Positions 1 through 9,023 are shown, counted from the stretch's first letter. The stretch is 54,242 bases of DNA from an uncultured Eubacteriales bacterium (GCA_900546215.1 URCD01000006.1:1-54242); one strand, 5' to 3'. Made by a program: numbers and translations. Notes: generated from the sequence alone by a model not told the origin.

Positions 1-141
1 AGCACCGGCGACGCCGTGCGCGTGATCCAGCGCCAGCTGAACCGCATCGCGCAGGACTATCCCTTCTTCGGCCGCACCAGCGTGGACGGCGTGTTCGGCC
101 AGACCACGGCGGACGTGGTGAAAAAATTCCAAAAGCAGTTC
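1..141 (+). CDS. Peptidoglycan-binding domain fragment (partial at both ends, foreign to the rest of the window)
   Basis: Frame 1 is open from base 1 and reads like a PG_binding_1 domain of the kind found in clostridial cell-wall proteins: a VRVIQRQLNRIA helix, then a VDGVFGQTTADVVKKF segment. Codons are GC-rich (GCC, GGC, CGC, ATC, CAG), quite unlike the AT-rich usage after base ~145. The peptide stops resembling the domain at about base 141, where the sequence becomes the complement of rex. No start or stop of its own is present. It is probably a piece of another genome joined by assembly error. A true rearrangement is possible but less likely. Domain call is good; its belonging to this genome is doubtful. 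Confidence 0.6.
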
Positions 142-653
142 ACTCCGCACAGCAAAAGCCGTGATACAACGCCGGCAGTCTGTGGCTTTGGAAGCGAAAG
201 CACAGCGACATCAACATTGCTGTTATGTATATAATCCTCAAGTGTGTCAATATCATATATTTTTATTCCTCTTATCGACATCCCTATCAGCTTTGGATTA
301 GCGTCGAAAATAGCCGTAATATTAATTCCGAGTTTGTTGAACTCAGAATAATTAGCAAGCGCCTGACCAATATTTCCTCCTCCAATAACAATCACGTTGT
401 AGGACTTATCCATACCGAGAATTTTTTTAATTTCATTGTATAAAAAATCAACGGCATATCCGAAGCCCTGCTGCCCAAAGCCACCAAAATTATTAAGGTC
501 CTGCCGTATCTGGCTTGCAGTCATATTCATTCTCTGGCTCAGCTCATTAGAAGAAATTCTAGTTACGCCCTTCTCATATAATTCACCTATATATCTGTAA
601 TATCGAGGCAGTCTGTTTATAACCGCGCTGGAAATTTTTTTGTTATAGCCCAA
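123..653 (-). CDS. rex: Redox-sensing transcriptional repressor Rex, C-terminus missing
   Basis: Rex senses the NADH/NAD+ ratio and represses fermentation genes. The N-terminal winged helix (about residues 1-75) ends in GGFGQQGFGY (57-66), a Rex hallmark. The Rossmann NAD-binding motif GGGNIGQALANY is at 91-102. The protein matches the family to about residue 177 (WNF) and then turns into nonsense where the foreign GC-rich sequence begins. Full Rex is about 210 residues, so roughly 35 are missing. The start is TTG at 653, preceded by AGAGGA; no ATG or GTG fits. It lies 28 bases after the crotonase gene on the same strand, so it is probably the last gene of the acyl-CoA operon. Confidence 0.88.
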
Positions 654-681
654 TTTACAAACTTCCTCTCTTTAATAGTTT

Positions 682-1451
682 TTATTTGTTTACAAAGTTC
701 TTTTCTTTTTCTTTTCTTAAAAATGCTCCCATTCCGATTTTTTTATCCTCGGTTGAGAAGGAAACTCCGAATGCCTGGGCCTCCAGTTCAATGGCGGCGG
801 CAATATCAATTTCAGAGCCCGTATTCATGCAGTATTTTACTTCCCTGATAGCGCTCTGGCTCTGGGCGCAAATATTATTTGCTGTTTTAAGAACCTCATC
901 CATTAGCTGCTCTGGCGGAACAACCTTATTTACAAGGCCCATTTCATATGCTTCCAAAGCTCCCACGGTCTTTGCCTGAAACGCCATTTCCTTTGCTTTC
1001 CTTTTGCTCTGGGAAGGCGAAGCGTTCCGCCAAATCCCGGGATAACGCCCAGCCCTACCTCGGGAAGTCCCATTTTGGCTTTCTCTGAAGCGTATATGAA
1101 GTCGCACGCAAGGGCAAGCTCGCACCCGCCTCCAAGGGCAAAGCCATTCACAGCGGCGATAATAGGCTTTGTGTAAATTTCTATTTTTCTCATAAGTCCG
1201 CCGCCTACTTTTCCCCAAGCGACTCCATCAAGAGCAGTCATATCATACATCTGCTTGATATCGGCTCCAGCGACAAATGCCTTTCCGTTTCCCGTAACAA
1301 CTACGACAAACACATCATCGTCGGCCTCCGCCATATCCAAAGCTTCTGAAATATCAGCTATCATTTCGGCACTGAGCGGATTAAGCCTGTCAGGGTCGTT
1401 AAAAGTAATGACAGCTATATGATCATTTTTATCATACAAAACTTTCTCCAT
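682..1451 (-). pseudogene. crt: Enoyl-CoA hydratase/crotonase, single-base frameshift
   Basis: Crotonases hydrate trans-enoyl-CoA to (S)-3-hydroxyacyl-CoA. ATG at 1451 follows GGAGGA. The first frame carries the fold motifs AGADIKQM (61-68), ALGGGCELALACD (105-117) and LPEVGLGVIPGFGGT (129-143), with both catalytic glutamates (Glu111, Glu131). After residue ~152 the reading leaves the family. The correct continuation (KAKEM, then AKTVGALEAYEMGL to the end) lies in the next frame. One missing base near 994-1001, in an A/G-rich run on the coding strand, explains both halves. With it restored the protein would be about 256 residues, normal for crotonase. It is either a sequencing or assembly slip or a recent inactivation. 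It sits 27 bases after an acyl-CoA dehydrogenase gene. Confidence 0.85.
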
Positions 1452-1478
1452 ATCGTATTCCTCCGTTCATAAGCTCTA

Positions 1479-2630
1479 TCACTTAAACTCAGCAAGAACC
1501 TGTTTGGCAATTACTATCTTTTGAATTTCCGAAGTACCTTCATAAATTTCCGTAATCTTCGCATCCCTGTACAGCCTCTCAACCGTATACTCCTTCATAT
1601 ATCCATAGCCGCCATGTATCTGGAGGGCAAGGTTAGTTACTTCTCTTGCCACTTTTGAGCAGTAAAGCTTTGACATAGCCGCCTGCTTTGAATAGGGTTT
1701 GCCCTGTTCTCTTAATGTAGCAGCCTCAAAAAGCAGCATTCTGGCCGTCTCAATGCTTGTGGCCATTTCCGCTATATACCACTGTATCCCCTGATTTGCG
1801 CATATGGGTTTTCCAAACTGTTTTCTCTCCTTGGAGTATTTAACAGCTTCCTCAAAAGCTCCCTCGGCGATGCCAAGAGCTACAGCTCCTATGCCAATCC
1901 TAGATCCATCAAGTATTTTCATAGCTATTTTGAAGCCCTCATCGGCTTTTCCAAGAAGATTTTCCTTTGGAACCCTTAAATCATCAAAGAACAAATCAAC
2001 TGTTTCCGAAGCACAAATTCCCATTTTATTTTCGGGAGTTCCGTAGGAAAGGCCCTTCATGCCCTTCTCCAGTATAAATGCCGATATGCCCTTAGTTCCC
2101 TTTTCGGGTGACGTCATAACGAATATTACAATAACATCGGCACGCGCGCCTCCTGTTATAAATGTTTTATTGCCATTGATTACATATTCCCCGGTCGCTT
2201 CATCCAGCTTCGCGGTTGATTTCATTGCCGACGGGTCTGAACCCGCTCCCGGTTCTGTAAGTGCGAAAGCCGTTATATATCCCTGCTCAGCCAGCAGAGG
2301 AAAATATTTATTTTTCTGCTCTTCTGTGCCGAACTCTTCAAGAGCATGTATCATCATACTGCTTACCGAAAGCAGAGTGGCAAGGGAACCGTCAACCTTT
2401 CCAATTTCTCTTATAGCAAGCACCCTGTCAAGGTCACAGCCGCCAGGTCCGCCGTACTCTTCCGGAATGCCAATCGCGCTGAAGCCCATTTCCCTTATCA
2501 GTTCAAACTCTTTTTCAGGAAATGAATGGTCCTTATCATGCTCCACTGCATTTGGAGCGATGTCCTTCTTCACAAGCTCCCTGGCCATTTCGATTATGTC
2601 AAGCTGGTTCTCAGTAAAATTAAAATCCAT
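1479..2630 (-). CDS. Acyl-CoA dehydrogenase (second copy)
   Basis: FAD enzyme that interconverts acyl-CoA and trans-2-enoyl-CoA, exchanging electrons with EtfAB. About 383 residues, typical length. It shows AFALTEPGAGSD (flavin and substrate binding), the YSKERKQFGKPI motif, and the C-terminal YEGTSEIQ with the catalytic glutamate (about Glu364 from the chosen start). I place the start at ATG 2630 (MDFNF), which has GGAGG at proper spacing. An upstream in-frame TTG at 2645 overlaps that Shine-Dalgarno and is unlikely. The gene follows the first dehydrogenase by 23 bases. The two copies differ clearly in sequence, so they may prefer different acyl chains. Substrate cannot be read from sequence. 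Confidence 0.92.
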   Translation of the reverse strand: MDFNFTENQLDIIEMARELVKKDIAPNAVEHDKDHSFPEKEFELIREMGFSAIGIPEEYGGPGGCDLDRVLAIREIGKVDGSLATLLSVSSMMIHALEEFGTEEQKNKYFPLLAEQGYITAFALTEPGAGSDPSAMKSTAKLDEATGEYVINGNKTFITGGARADVIVIFVMTSPEKGTKGISAFILEKGMKGLSYGTPENKMGICASETVDLFFDDLRVPKENLLGKADEGFKIAMKILDGSRIGIGAVALGIAEGAFEEAVKYSKERKQFGKPICANQGIQWYIAEMATSIETARMLLFEAATLREQGKPYSKQAAMSKLYCSKVAREVTNLALQIHGGYGYMKEYTVERLYRDAKITEIYEGTSEIQKIVIAKQVLAEFK

Positions 2631-2653
2631 AACAGTTTCCTCCAAGATTAGTA

Positions 2654-3793
2654 TCAGTTAATTCCAAGATTTCTTGAAATGACCATTCTCTGAACTTCCG
2701 ATGTTCCCTCATAGATTTCCGTGATTTTTGCGTCTCTGAACATTCTTTCTACAGGATATTCTCTTGTATATCCATAGCCGCCCATAAGCTGCACACACTC
2801 ACGTGTAACGATATTGGCAGTGTCGGAGGCGAAAAGCTTAGCCATAGCGGCTGTAACGCCTGCCTCTTTATCTCCAACCTGTTTAAGGTAAGCAGCCTTT
2901 CTTACAAGCATTCTTGTCGCCTCAACCCTCGCGTGCATATCAGCAATTGAGAATTGGGTCTTCTGGAACTGTGAAATTCTTTTTCCGAACTGTTTTCTTT
3001 CCTTTACATATTTCATTGCCTCATCAAGGGCGCCCTGGGATATGCCAAGCGCCTGAGAAGCTATTCCCAGACGTCCGCCGTCAAGGCTTGAAAGTGCGAT
3101 GCTCAGTCCCTTTCCTTCCTGTCCGAGTATATCATCCTTATGTACACGGCAGTTTTCAAGTATAACCTCGCATGTTGACGAGCCTCTAATGCCGCATTTT
3201 CTTTCTTTTTTGCCTATTCGGAGACCGGGATTGTCAGCCTCAACTATAAAGCATGTCATGCCGTTATTTTTCTTAGTCTTATCCGTATTTGCCAATATGA
3301 AATAAAGTCCCGCATATCCTGCGTTTGTTATAAACATCTTTGTTCCGTTAAGAACCCAGTAGTCCCCATCCTTTACAGCCTTTGTCTTAACACCCGCCGC
3401 GTCTGAACCGGCGCCGGCCTCTGTAAGGCAGAAGCATGTTATATCCTTGTTCATAAGTCTGGGCATGTATTTCTCAATCTGAGCAGGATTGCCAAATTTG
3501 GAGAGAACTGAAATGCCAAGGGCATGTACTGAAAGAACAACAGCCGTTGTAGCGCACACCTTTGCAAGCTCCTCTATACAGATTGAATATGAAATAAAAT
3601 CTCCGCCCTGTCCGCCAATCTCCTCGGGAAAGGGGCCGCCGTAAAAACCAAGCTTAAACATTTTTTGGGCTGACTCAACCGGGAATCTTTCTTCCTCGTC
3701 TATTTCCTCAGCCAAAGGCTTTACTTCCTTTTGGGCAAATTCTCTGGCAAGCTGCTGAACCATTTTCTGTTCCTTTGTCAATGAATAATCCAT
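2654..3793 (-). CDS. Acyl-CoA dehydrogenase (butyryl-CoA dehydrogenase-like)
   Basis: A 379-residue acyl-CoA dehydrogenase. It carries CFCLTEAGAGSDAAG, YVKERKQFGKRI, the QLMGGYGYTREYPVER segment and YEGTSEVQ with catalytic Glu362. Its ATG overlaps the etfA stop codon (TAATG), and AAGGAGGA precedes it, so it is translationally coupled to EtfAB. In clostridia this arrangement forms the Bcd-EtfAB complex, which reduces crotonyl-CoA with NADH while reducing ferredoxin. That role is inferred here from gene order and family. Acid chain length is unproven. Confidence 0.92.
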   Translation of the reverse strand: MDYSLTKEQKMVQQLAREFAQKEVKPLAEEIDEEERFPVESAQKMFKLGFYGGPFPEEIGGQGGDFISYSICIEELAKVCATTAVVLSVHALGISVLSKFGNPAQIEKYMPRLMNKDITCFCLTEAGAGSDAAGVKTKAVKDGDYWVLNGTKMFITNAGYAGLYFILANTDKTKKNNGMTCFIVEADNPGLRIGKKERKCGIRGSSTCEVILENCRVHKDDILGQEGKGLSIALSSLDGGRLGIASQALGISQGALDEAMKYVKERKQFGKRISQFQKTQFSIADMHARVEATRMLVRKAAYLKQVGDKEAGVTAAMAKLFASDTANIVTRECVQLMGGYGYTREYPVERMFRDAKITEIYEGTSEVQRMVISRNLGIN

Positions 3794-4794
3794 TATTTCG
3801 TCTCCTCCTTATACTTTCTAACCGCTTCTTCAAGTTTGGGAACGATAACGTTAAGGTCCCCTATAATCCCCAAATCAGCTACATCGAATATAGGAGCGTC
3901 CTCATCCTTATTTATGGCCAGAATATAATCCGAATTTTCCATTCCGGCCAAATGCTGGATTGCTCCTGATATTCCGCAGGCAACGTATAACGAAGGTCTT
4001 ACCGTTTTTCCTGTCTGTCCTACCTGTTTATCATGGCTCATAAGCCCCGCATCCACATTGGCCCTTGAGGATGATATTTCTCCGCCCAATGCATCGGCAA
4101 GACCCCTAAGCTTTTTAAACGCTTCCTCATTTCCGGCTCCGCGTCCGCCTGAAACAAGTATTTTGGCTTCAGTAATATCTACCATTTCTTTTTCCGGTCT
4201 TATAACCTCAAGAATTTTAATATTCATATCACTGTCACTGAAATCAACTGTAAAGGCCTCAACCGTACCGCTTCTGGATTCATCAATATCCACAGCCTTC
4301 ATAACTCCTGGACGAACTGTGGCCATTTCGGGACGGTGATTAGGACAGAGTATTGTAGCCATAATATTTCCGCCAAACGCAGGCCTTGTCATCATAAGGT
4401 TCTTTGAGTCCGGGTCAATATCAAGTCCGGTACAATCTGCCGTCAGGCCCGTATGTATTCTTGCTGAAACCCTTGGAGCAAGGTCTCTTCCGATAGATGT
4501 GGCACCGTATATGACTATTTCGGGATCCCTTGCCTTAATTACAGCAGCCATAGCCTTAGCATATGGCTCCGTAACATACTCCTTTAATATTTCATCGTCA
4601 ACATAAACAACCTCATCGGCTCCCCTTGCAATAAGCTCGCCCGATAGTGAACCTATGTTATACCCAATAAGTACGGCGACTGTTTTTTGTCCAAGCTGGT
4701 CGGCAAGCTCTCTGCCCTTGCCTATAAGCTCAAAGGCTACCTTCTGAATTTTGCCGTCACGCTGTTCCGCAAATATATAAACATTTTTACTCAT
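3793..4794 (-). CDS. etfA: Electron transfer flavoprotein, alpha subunit
   Basis: A 333-residue EtfA. The N-terminal half is the Etf alpha/beta domain. The C-terminal half has the FAD-binding signature from ILVSGGRGAGNEEAF (about 211) through VGQTGKTVRPSLYVACGISGAIQH to the LAINKDEDAPIFDVADLGI stretch. There is no N-terminal ferredoxin domain. It starts at ATG 4794 behind GGAAAGGG, 21 bases after etfB. With etfB and the overlapping dehydrogenase gene downstream it probably forms a Bcd-EtfAB-type bifurcating or reductase complex in the cytoplasm. Confidence 0.95.
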   Translation of the reverse strand: MSKNVYIFAEQRDGKIQKVAFELIGKGRELADQLGQKTVAVLIGYNIGSLSGELIARGADEVVYVDDEILKEYVTEPYAKAMAAVIKARDPEIVIYGATSIGRDLAPRVSARIHTGLTADCTGLDIDPDSKNLMMTRPAFGGNIMATILCPNHRPEMATVRPGVMKAVDIDESRSGTVEAFTVDFSDSDMNIKILEVIRPEKEMVDITEAKILVSGGRGAGNEEAFKKLRGLADALGGEISSSRANVDAGLMSHDKQVGQTGKTVRPSLYVACGISGAIQHLAGMENSDYILAINKDEDAPIFDVADLGIIGDLNVIVPKLEEAVRKYKEETK

Positions 4795-4815
4795 ATTTAC
4801 ACCCTTTCCAATATA

Positions 4816-5601
4816 TCAGATGATATGCTTTGCAATAAGCCTATCCATTATGGTTGATACCGCTTCGTCCGCATCCAGCTCGAATACCTCGCCCTTGCCT
4901 TTAGGACTCTTAGTAAACGATTTCTTTACCTGTGTGGGAGAGCCCTTAAGTCCTATGTTGGCAACGTCAACGGTTTCCTTAATATCCTCAAGTCCCCAAA
5001 CAGGAATTTCCTTTTTGTATGCTTTATAAATTCCGCCGATTGTCATATATCTGGGCTCATTCAGCTCAGAAAGCGCTGTAAGAAGCACAGGCATCTTGGC
5101 TTCAATAAGATGGCTCCTGTCCTCAAACTCCCTTGTAACTATGAGCTTATCATCATTAAATTCGATATTTTTTACATAGCTGATCTGAGGAATGCCAAGA
5201 TGCTCCGCTATCTGCGGCCCAACCTGCGCTGTATCCCCGTCGATTGCCTGTCTGCCTGTAATAATAACGTCATATTCAAGCTTTTTAAGGGCAGCCGCAA
5301 GGGTCGATGATGTAGCCCAGGTATCCGCGCCTCCAAATGCCCTGTCAGAAAGAAGTATGCCCTCGTCGGCTCCCATTGCCAATGCCTCTCTGATTGCCTC
5401 CTCAGCCTGAGCAGGTCCCATAGATAATATGGTTACCGTTCCTCCGGCTAATTCCTTAAGCCTTAAAGCAGCCTCAACTCCCGCCTTATCGTCTGGGTTT
5501 ATAATGCTTGGTACCCCGTCTCTAATTAATGTATTTGTTACCGGGTCCAGTTTAACCTCATTAGTATCCGGCACTTGTTTTATACATACAACTATTTTCA
5601 T
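4816..5601 (-). CDS. etfB: Electron transfer flavoprotein, beta subunit
   Basis: A 261-residue EtfB. It opens with MKIVVCIKQVPDT, and carries GADEGILLSDRAFGGADTWAT and the GRQAIDGDTAQVGPQIAE signature, as seen in clostridial EtfB proteins working with butyryl-CoA dehydrogenase. NADH and flavin bind between EtfB and EtfA. AGAAAGG lies before the ATG. It follows the sigma54 EBP gene by 52 bases. I saw no convincing promoter in that gap, so it may be read from upstream. Confidence 0.95.
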   Translation of the reverse strand: MKIVVCIKQVPDTNEVKLDPVTNTLIRDGVPSIINPDDKAGVEAALRLKELAGGTVTILSMGPAQAEEAIREALAMGADEGILLSDRAFGGADTWATSSTLAAALKKLEYDVIITGRQAIDGDTAQVGPQIAEHLGIPQISYVKNIEFNDDKLIVTREFEDRSHLIEAKMPVLLTALSELNEPRYMTIGGIYKAYKKEIPVWGLEDIKETVDVANIGLKGSPTQVKKSFTKSPKGKGEVFELDADEAVSTIMDRLIAKHII

Positions 5602-5653
5602 ATAATCAGCCTTTCTTAATTCTCAGCACTGTCATGCAACTAATTGTTATGGA

Positions 5654-7093
5654 TCATATTTCACTATCTTTACGGAATAATACTTCATCCTTTTTCTCTA
5701 TAGAATACTGGGCCATCTTGCTGTAAAGGGTACTTCTGCTTATATCAAGCTCCATAGCTGTTTTCCTTATGTTATAGCTGTTTTTCACCAAAGTATCAGC
5801 TATTATCTCTTTTTCAAATTCACCCAGCATAAAGCCAAGGCTTTGACCCTCACTCCTGCTTTTAAGCCTGTTTCTGTCAAGCATGTTTACCGGCAGGTTA
5901 TTCTCGGTAATCAGGTTGTTTCCTCCTGAAAGTGTGTAGGCCCTTTCGATAATATTTCTAAGCTCCCTTACGTTGCCCGGCCAAGAATATTCCTCAAGAA
6001 CCTTCTTAGCTCTGGCCGACAGCCCAACATGTGTATTGTATTCTAAATTTATTTCCTGGAGGAACTTTTCGGCGTATACCATTATATCCTCAGGTCTTTC
6101 CCTGAGAGCCGGAAGCCTGATTTGAATTACGTTTATTCTGTAATACAGGTCCGACCTGAAATGATTATTTTTTACCTCATCCAGTAAATTTTTATTTGTA
6201 GCCGTAATTACCCTTATATCTATTGGAATACTTTTTTCTCCTCCAAGCACTTCTATTTCCCTTTCCTGAAGCACTCTTAGCAGCTTTGCCTGCATATTAA
6301 GGGGTAAATCTCCTATTTCATCAAGGAACAGCGTACCTCCGTTTGCCAAAAATATTTTGCCCTTTTTGCCGCCCTTTTTTGCGCCTGTAAATGCGCCCTC
6401 TGAATATCCGAAAAGCTCCGATTCAAAAAGCTCATCCGGTATCGCAGCGCAGTTAATTTTAATCAGCGGTCTGTGCCTTCTGGCGCTGGCGTAATGTATG
6501 GCATTGGCGAAAAGCTCTTTTCCCGTTCCGCTTTCTCCGGTAATGCAGACGGTAAAATCATTTGATGACGCCATTTGAGCCAATTTTTTTATTTCTTCTA
6601 TTTTCTGCGATACACCTAAAATGCTCCTGAATGTGTATTTCCGGTCAACAATTTGGTCTATGTACTCTTTGTAATACTTTACCTCTTCGTTGGCCGTTTC
6701 AATCGCCGTAGCAAGTTTGATTGTATCATTTATAAATTTCACCTGGCCAACCGCGCCTATCACATTGTTCCTTTTGTCAAACACAAGACATCTGGATACG
6801 ACTACGTATTTCTCCTTTGTCTTGTACTGACCCGGAAAAACAGGCCAAATAACATTCTTTTCTATTATTTTTGTTCTTTCCTTTATCATTGATTCCAAAT
6901 CGGAATTTTTAACTACCTCTAAAACAGGCTTTCCTAAAGCAGACTTCTCGTCAATATCGAGATGATAGCAGTAGGTTGGATTTATATATATTATCCTTGC
7001 ATTTTTGTCTACTATCAAAAACCCGTCCGGTGATATTTCAAAAATTTTTCTATATATTTCTAAAACTTCTCGAATTTTGTCTATTTCTTCCAA
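5654..7093 (-). CDS. Sigma54-dependent transcriptional activator (PAS, AAA+, Fis-type HTH) of the acyl-CoA cluster
   Basis: Bacterial enhancer-binding protein that remodels RNA polymerase carrying sigma54. An N-terminal PAS sensor covers roughly residues 15-125. The AAA+ domain has Walker A GESGTGKE, the sigma54-contact loop GAFTGA and Walker B GGTLFLDE, at about 186-193, 233-238 and 252-259 from the chosen start. A C-terminal Fis-type helix-turn-helix (NIRKTAMELDISRSTLYSKM) binds DNA. The GTG at 7102 sits directly on the AGGGGG sequence. TTG at 7093 is at correct spacing, so I use it. Lying inside the operon between the hydratase and etfB, it most likely controls this operon in response to a ligand of the PAS domain. 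The signal is unknown. Confidence 0.9.
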   Translation of the reverse strand: MEEIDKIREVLEIYRKIFEISPDGFLIVDKNARIIYINPTYCYHLDIDEKSALGKPVLEVVKNSDLESMIKERTKIIEKNVIWPVFPGQYKTKEKYVVVSRCLVFDKRNNVIGAVGQVKFINDTIKLATAIETANEEVKYYKEYIDQIVDRKYTFRSILGVSQKIEEIKKLAQMASSNDFTVCITGESGTGKELFANAIHYASARRHRPLIKINCAAIPDELFESELFGYSEGAFTGAKKGGKKGKIFLANGGTLFLDEIGDLPLNMQAKLLRVLQEREIEVLGGEKSIPIDIRVITATNKNLLDEVKNNHFRSDLYYRINVIQIRLPALRERPEDIMVYAEKFLQEINLEYNTHVGLSARAKKVLEEYSWPGNVRELRNIIERAYTLSGGNNLITENNLPVNMLDRNRLKSRSEGQSLGFMLGEFEKEIIADTLVKNSYNIRKTAMELDISRSTLYSKMAQYSIEKKDEVLFRKDSEI

Positions 7094-7211
7094 AAACCAC
7101 ACCCCCTGGCATTAATAATTTATCCTATTCTAACACTTTATCAGTATTAAACCCATTATCCATATATTATTTACTGCCAGCCAAGGTGCATATTTAGTCC
7201 CTTATGTGTAA

Positions 7212-7244
7212 GCCCGCCGTTTGTTCCCCGCATAAACGACGGGC
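7212..7244 (-). other. Strong hairpin between the MaoC gene and the regulator gene
   Basis: The arms gcccgccgttt (7212-7222) and aaacgacgggc (7234-7244) form an 11-bp stem with one G-U pair and an 11-base loop. It lies 14 bases after the MaoC stop. No U-run follows on the minus strand, so it is not a standard intrinsic terminator. It could be an mRNA processing or stability element that sets different levels of the upstream and downstream parts of the operon. Confidence 0.5.
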
Positions 7245-7257
7245 CCAATAAATCCGG

Positions 7258-7716
7258 TTATTCCGCAGGCTTGGTAGCCATCATTGTCCCCTCTCCGGTG
7301 ACAACTACTGTTCCGTCCTGTTTTGTAACCGTTGTTTTAGCGATAAATCGTTTCTTTTCCGGTATTACTTCCGTAACCTCAGCCTCAGCGGTTATTGTGT
7401 CGCCGATAAATACAGGCGCTAAAAATTTAAGAGTTTGTCCCATATATATCGCATCGGCTCCAGGCAGAAGCATTCCAAATACAGTTGAAATAAACGACGC
7501 TGAAAGCATGCCGTGAGCAATTCTTTTTCCAAATCTAGTCGTTTTCGCATACTCGTCATTTACATGCACAGGGTTGAAATCCCCAATTATACCTGCAAAG
7601 GAATATACGTCCGCAAACTCAATGGTTTTTGAAAAGCTTGCCTTACGGCCGACATAAATGTCATTTATACTAAGACCGCTCATATTTAAGCTGTTATCGT
7701 TTAACATACTGCTCAT
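7258..7716 (-). CDS. MaoC-family (R)-specific enoyl-CoA hydratase/dehydratase
   Basis: A 152-residue single hot-dog-fold protein. The hydratase-2 motif appears as FAGIIGDFNPVHVNDEYAKTT (about 41-61): the Asp and His of DFNPVH are the usual catalytic pair. GKRIAHGMLSASFIS follows, as in PhaJ-type enzymes. Such enzymes interconvert (R)-3-hydroxyacyl-CoA and trans-2-enoyl-CoA. The start has AGAGGGG nine bases upstream. It follows the CoA-transferase gene by 21 bases. In context it would dehydrate the CoA ester made by that transferase into the enoyl-CoA that the dehydrogenases reduce. Confidence 0.88.
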   Translation of the reverse strand: MSSMLNDNSLNMSGLSINDIYVGRKASFSKTIEFADVYSFAGIIGDFNPVHVNDEYAKTTRFGKRIAHGMLSASFISTVFGMLLPGADAIYMGQTLKFLAPVFIGDTITAEAEVTEVIPEKKRFIAKTTVTKQDGTVVVTGEGTMMATKPAE

Positions 7717-7737
7717 AATGTCAATCCCCTCTCTGAA

Positions 7738-8970
7738 TCAGTTAACTCCATACTGTCTGACAGCTTTTGACGCCAGCATTTCATCAATCTCGGCATCAGA
7801 GTATCCAAGCTCCTTTAAAACCTCAACCGTATGCTCACCTAAAAGCGGCGCAGGGTCTGAGTCCAGCCCTTCGTTTCCCTCAAACTGCACCGGAGTCATA
7901 GGAAGCATAAAGGATCTTCCTGATTTCATTTTAAATTCTTTAACAAATTTATTGTCTATTGCCTGCTGGTCTACGGCTATATCCTTCCACTGGAGGGATT
8001 TTTCAAAGGCTATATCAGCCTCAGTAAGCTTTTCAGCCCAGTAGTCCCTGTCATTAAGAAGGAACTGCTCCTCAATTCTCTTGCAGCAGTGAATAAGACG
8101 TTCTTTATCTGAAACTACGCTCTTCAGCGTTCTGTAATCCGGGTCGTCCTTCAGGTCTGTAAGGCCGAATATGTCGCAGAATACGTCCCAATATCTTTCA
8201 TAAGCCAGTATTGTAAGAGTAATCCACTTTCCGTCCTTGCACATATAGGAATTTGTGAAGGGATTTCCCGGCGTATATCTGGACTTAGGATACTGGTCTC
8301 CAAACTGAGTGCCTATAACCATAAGTGAGTTAACCCATACTGCTGTTCCATATAAGGAAACAACTATTTTTTCTCCAACACCGGTACTTCTGGCTTTTAA
8401 AATACCGCCAAGGACACCTGATGCAAGTACAAGTCCAGTTGTATGGTCGCCAATTCCATAGGGTGTTGTAATAGGCGGATGTCCTTCCGGAGGAAGGTCA
8501 ATAAGCGAACCGCCCTTTGCCCAGAATGAAACTACGTCATAGCCGGGACGTGGAGCGTCTTTTCCAAAAAGTCCATAGCCTGAAATATGGCCTACTACAA
8601 GTTTAGGGTATTTCTCATGGAGAGCCTCATAGGTAAGTCCAAGCTTCTCAAGGGAGCCTAAACGCACATTGGAAACAAATGCGTCTGCTTCCGATAGCAG
8701 TTTATGCATAGCTTCCATGCCTTTAGGGTTCTTCAGGTCAAGAACAATGCCTCTCTTATTACCGTTTTCATATTCCCAAACCGGGTTTTCATCATCAGTA
8801 TATGGAGTCTGTGCCATATTAACTCCAAATCCCCTCATTGGGTCTCCTGATGCGCCTTCAACTTTAATAACATCTGCTCCCCAGTCGGCCAGTATCCTTG
8901 CAGAGCACGGAGCGGCGGCATATGTAGTAAAATCCACAATTTTAATGCCATTTAATAAATCGCCTTTCAT
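7738..8970 (-). CDS. Family III (CaiB/BaiF) acyl-CoA transferase, FldA/HadA-like
   Basis: Moves CoA between carboxylic acids. A 410-residue protein with the family start GIKIVDFTTYAAAPCSARIL, ADWGADVIKVEG, GNKRGIVLDLKNPKG and LHEKYPKLVVGHISGYG. The probable catalytic aspartate is Asp145 in RPGYDVVSFWAKGG. From memory the layout resembles the phenyllactate and 2-hydroxyisocaproate CoA-transferases (FldA, HadA) of Stickland fermenters. However, no radical 2-hydroxyacyl-CoA dehydratase genes are nearby, and the neighbour is a MaoC hydratase, so a 3-hydroxy acid or enoate is a better guess. AAAGGAGA precedes the ATG. Confidence 0.9.
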   Translation of the reverse strand: MKGDLLNGIKIVDFTTYAAAPCSARILADWGADVIKVEGASGDPMRGFGVNMAQTPYTDDENPVWEYENGNKRGIVLDLKNPKGMEAMHKLLSEADAFVSNVRLGSLEKLGLTYEALHEKYPKLVVGHISGYGLFGKDAPRPGYDVVSFWAKGGSLIDLPPEGHPPITTPYGIGDHTTGLVLASGVLGGILKARSTGVGEKIVVSLYGTAVWVNSLMVIGTQFGDQYPKSRYTPGNPFTNSYMCKDGKWITLTILAYERYWDVFCDIFGLTDLKDDPDYRTLKSVVSDKERLIHCCKRIEEQFLLNDRDYWAEKLTEADIAFEKSLQWKDIAVDQQAIDNKFVKEFKMKSGRSFMLPMTPVQFEGNEGLDSDPAPLLGEHTVEVLKELGYSDAEIDEMLASKAVRQYGVN

Positions 8971-9023
8971 CTATATCTCTCCTTTTATACGCTTAATTTT
9001 TACTATTTCTTGATTTTTTATCC

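Noticed and set aside
2059..2661. Plus-strand ORF of 200 codons opposite the second acyl-CoA dehydrogenase
   Set aside because: Complement of a well-conserved dehydrogenase; no start signal or family.
7738..8970. Stickland phenyllactate or 2-hydroxyisocaproate pathway (Fld/Had)
   Set aside because: The CoA-transferase resembles that group, but the radical dehydratase subunits and activator that define the pathway are absent nearby.
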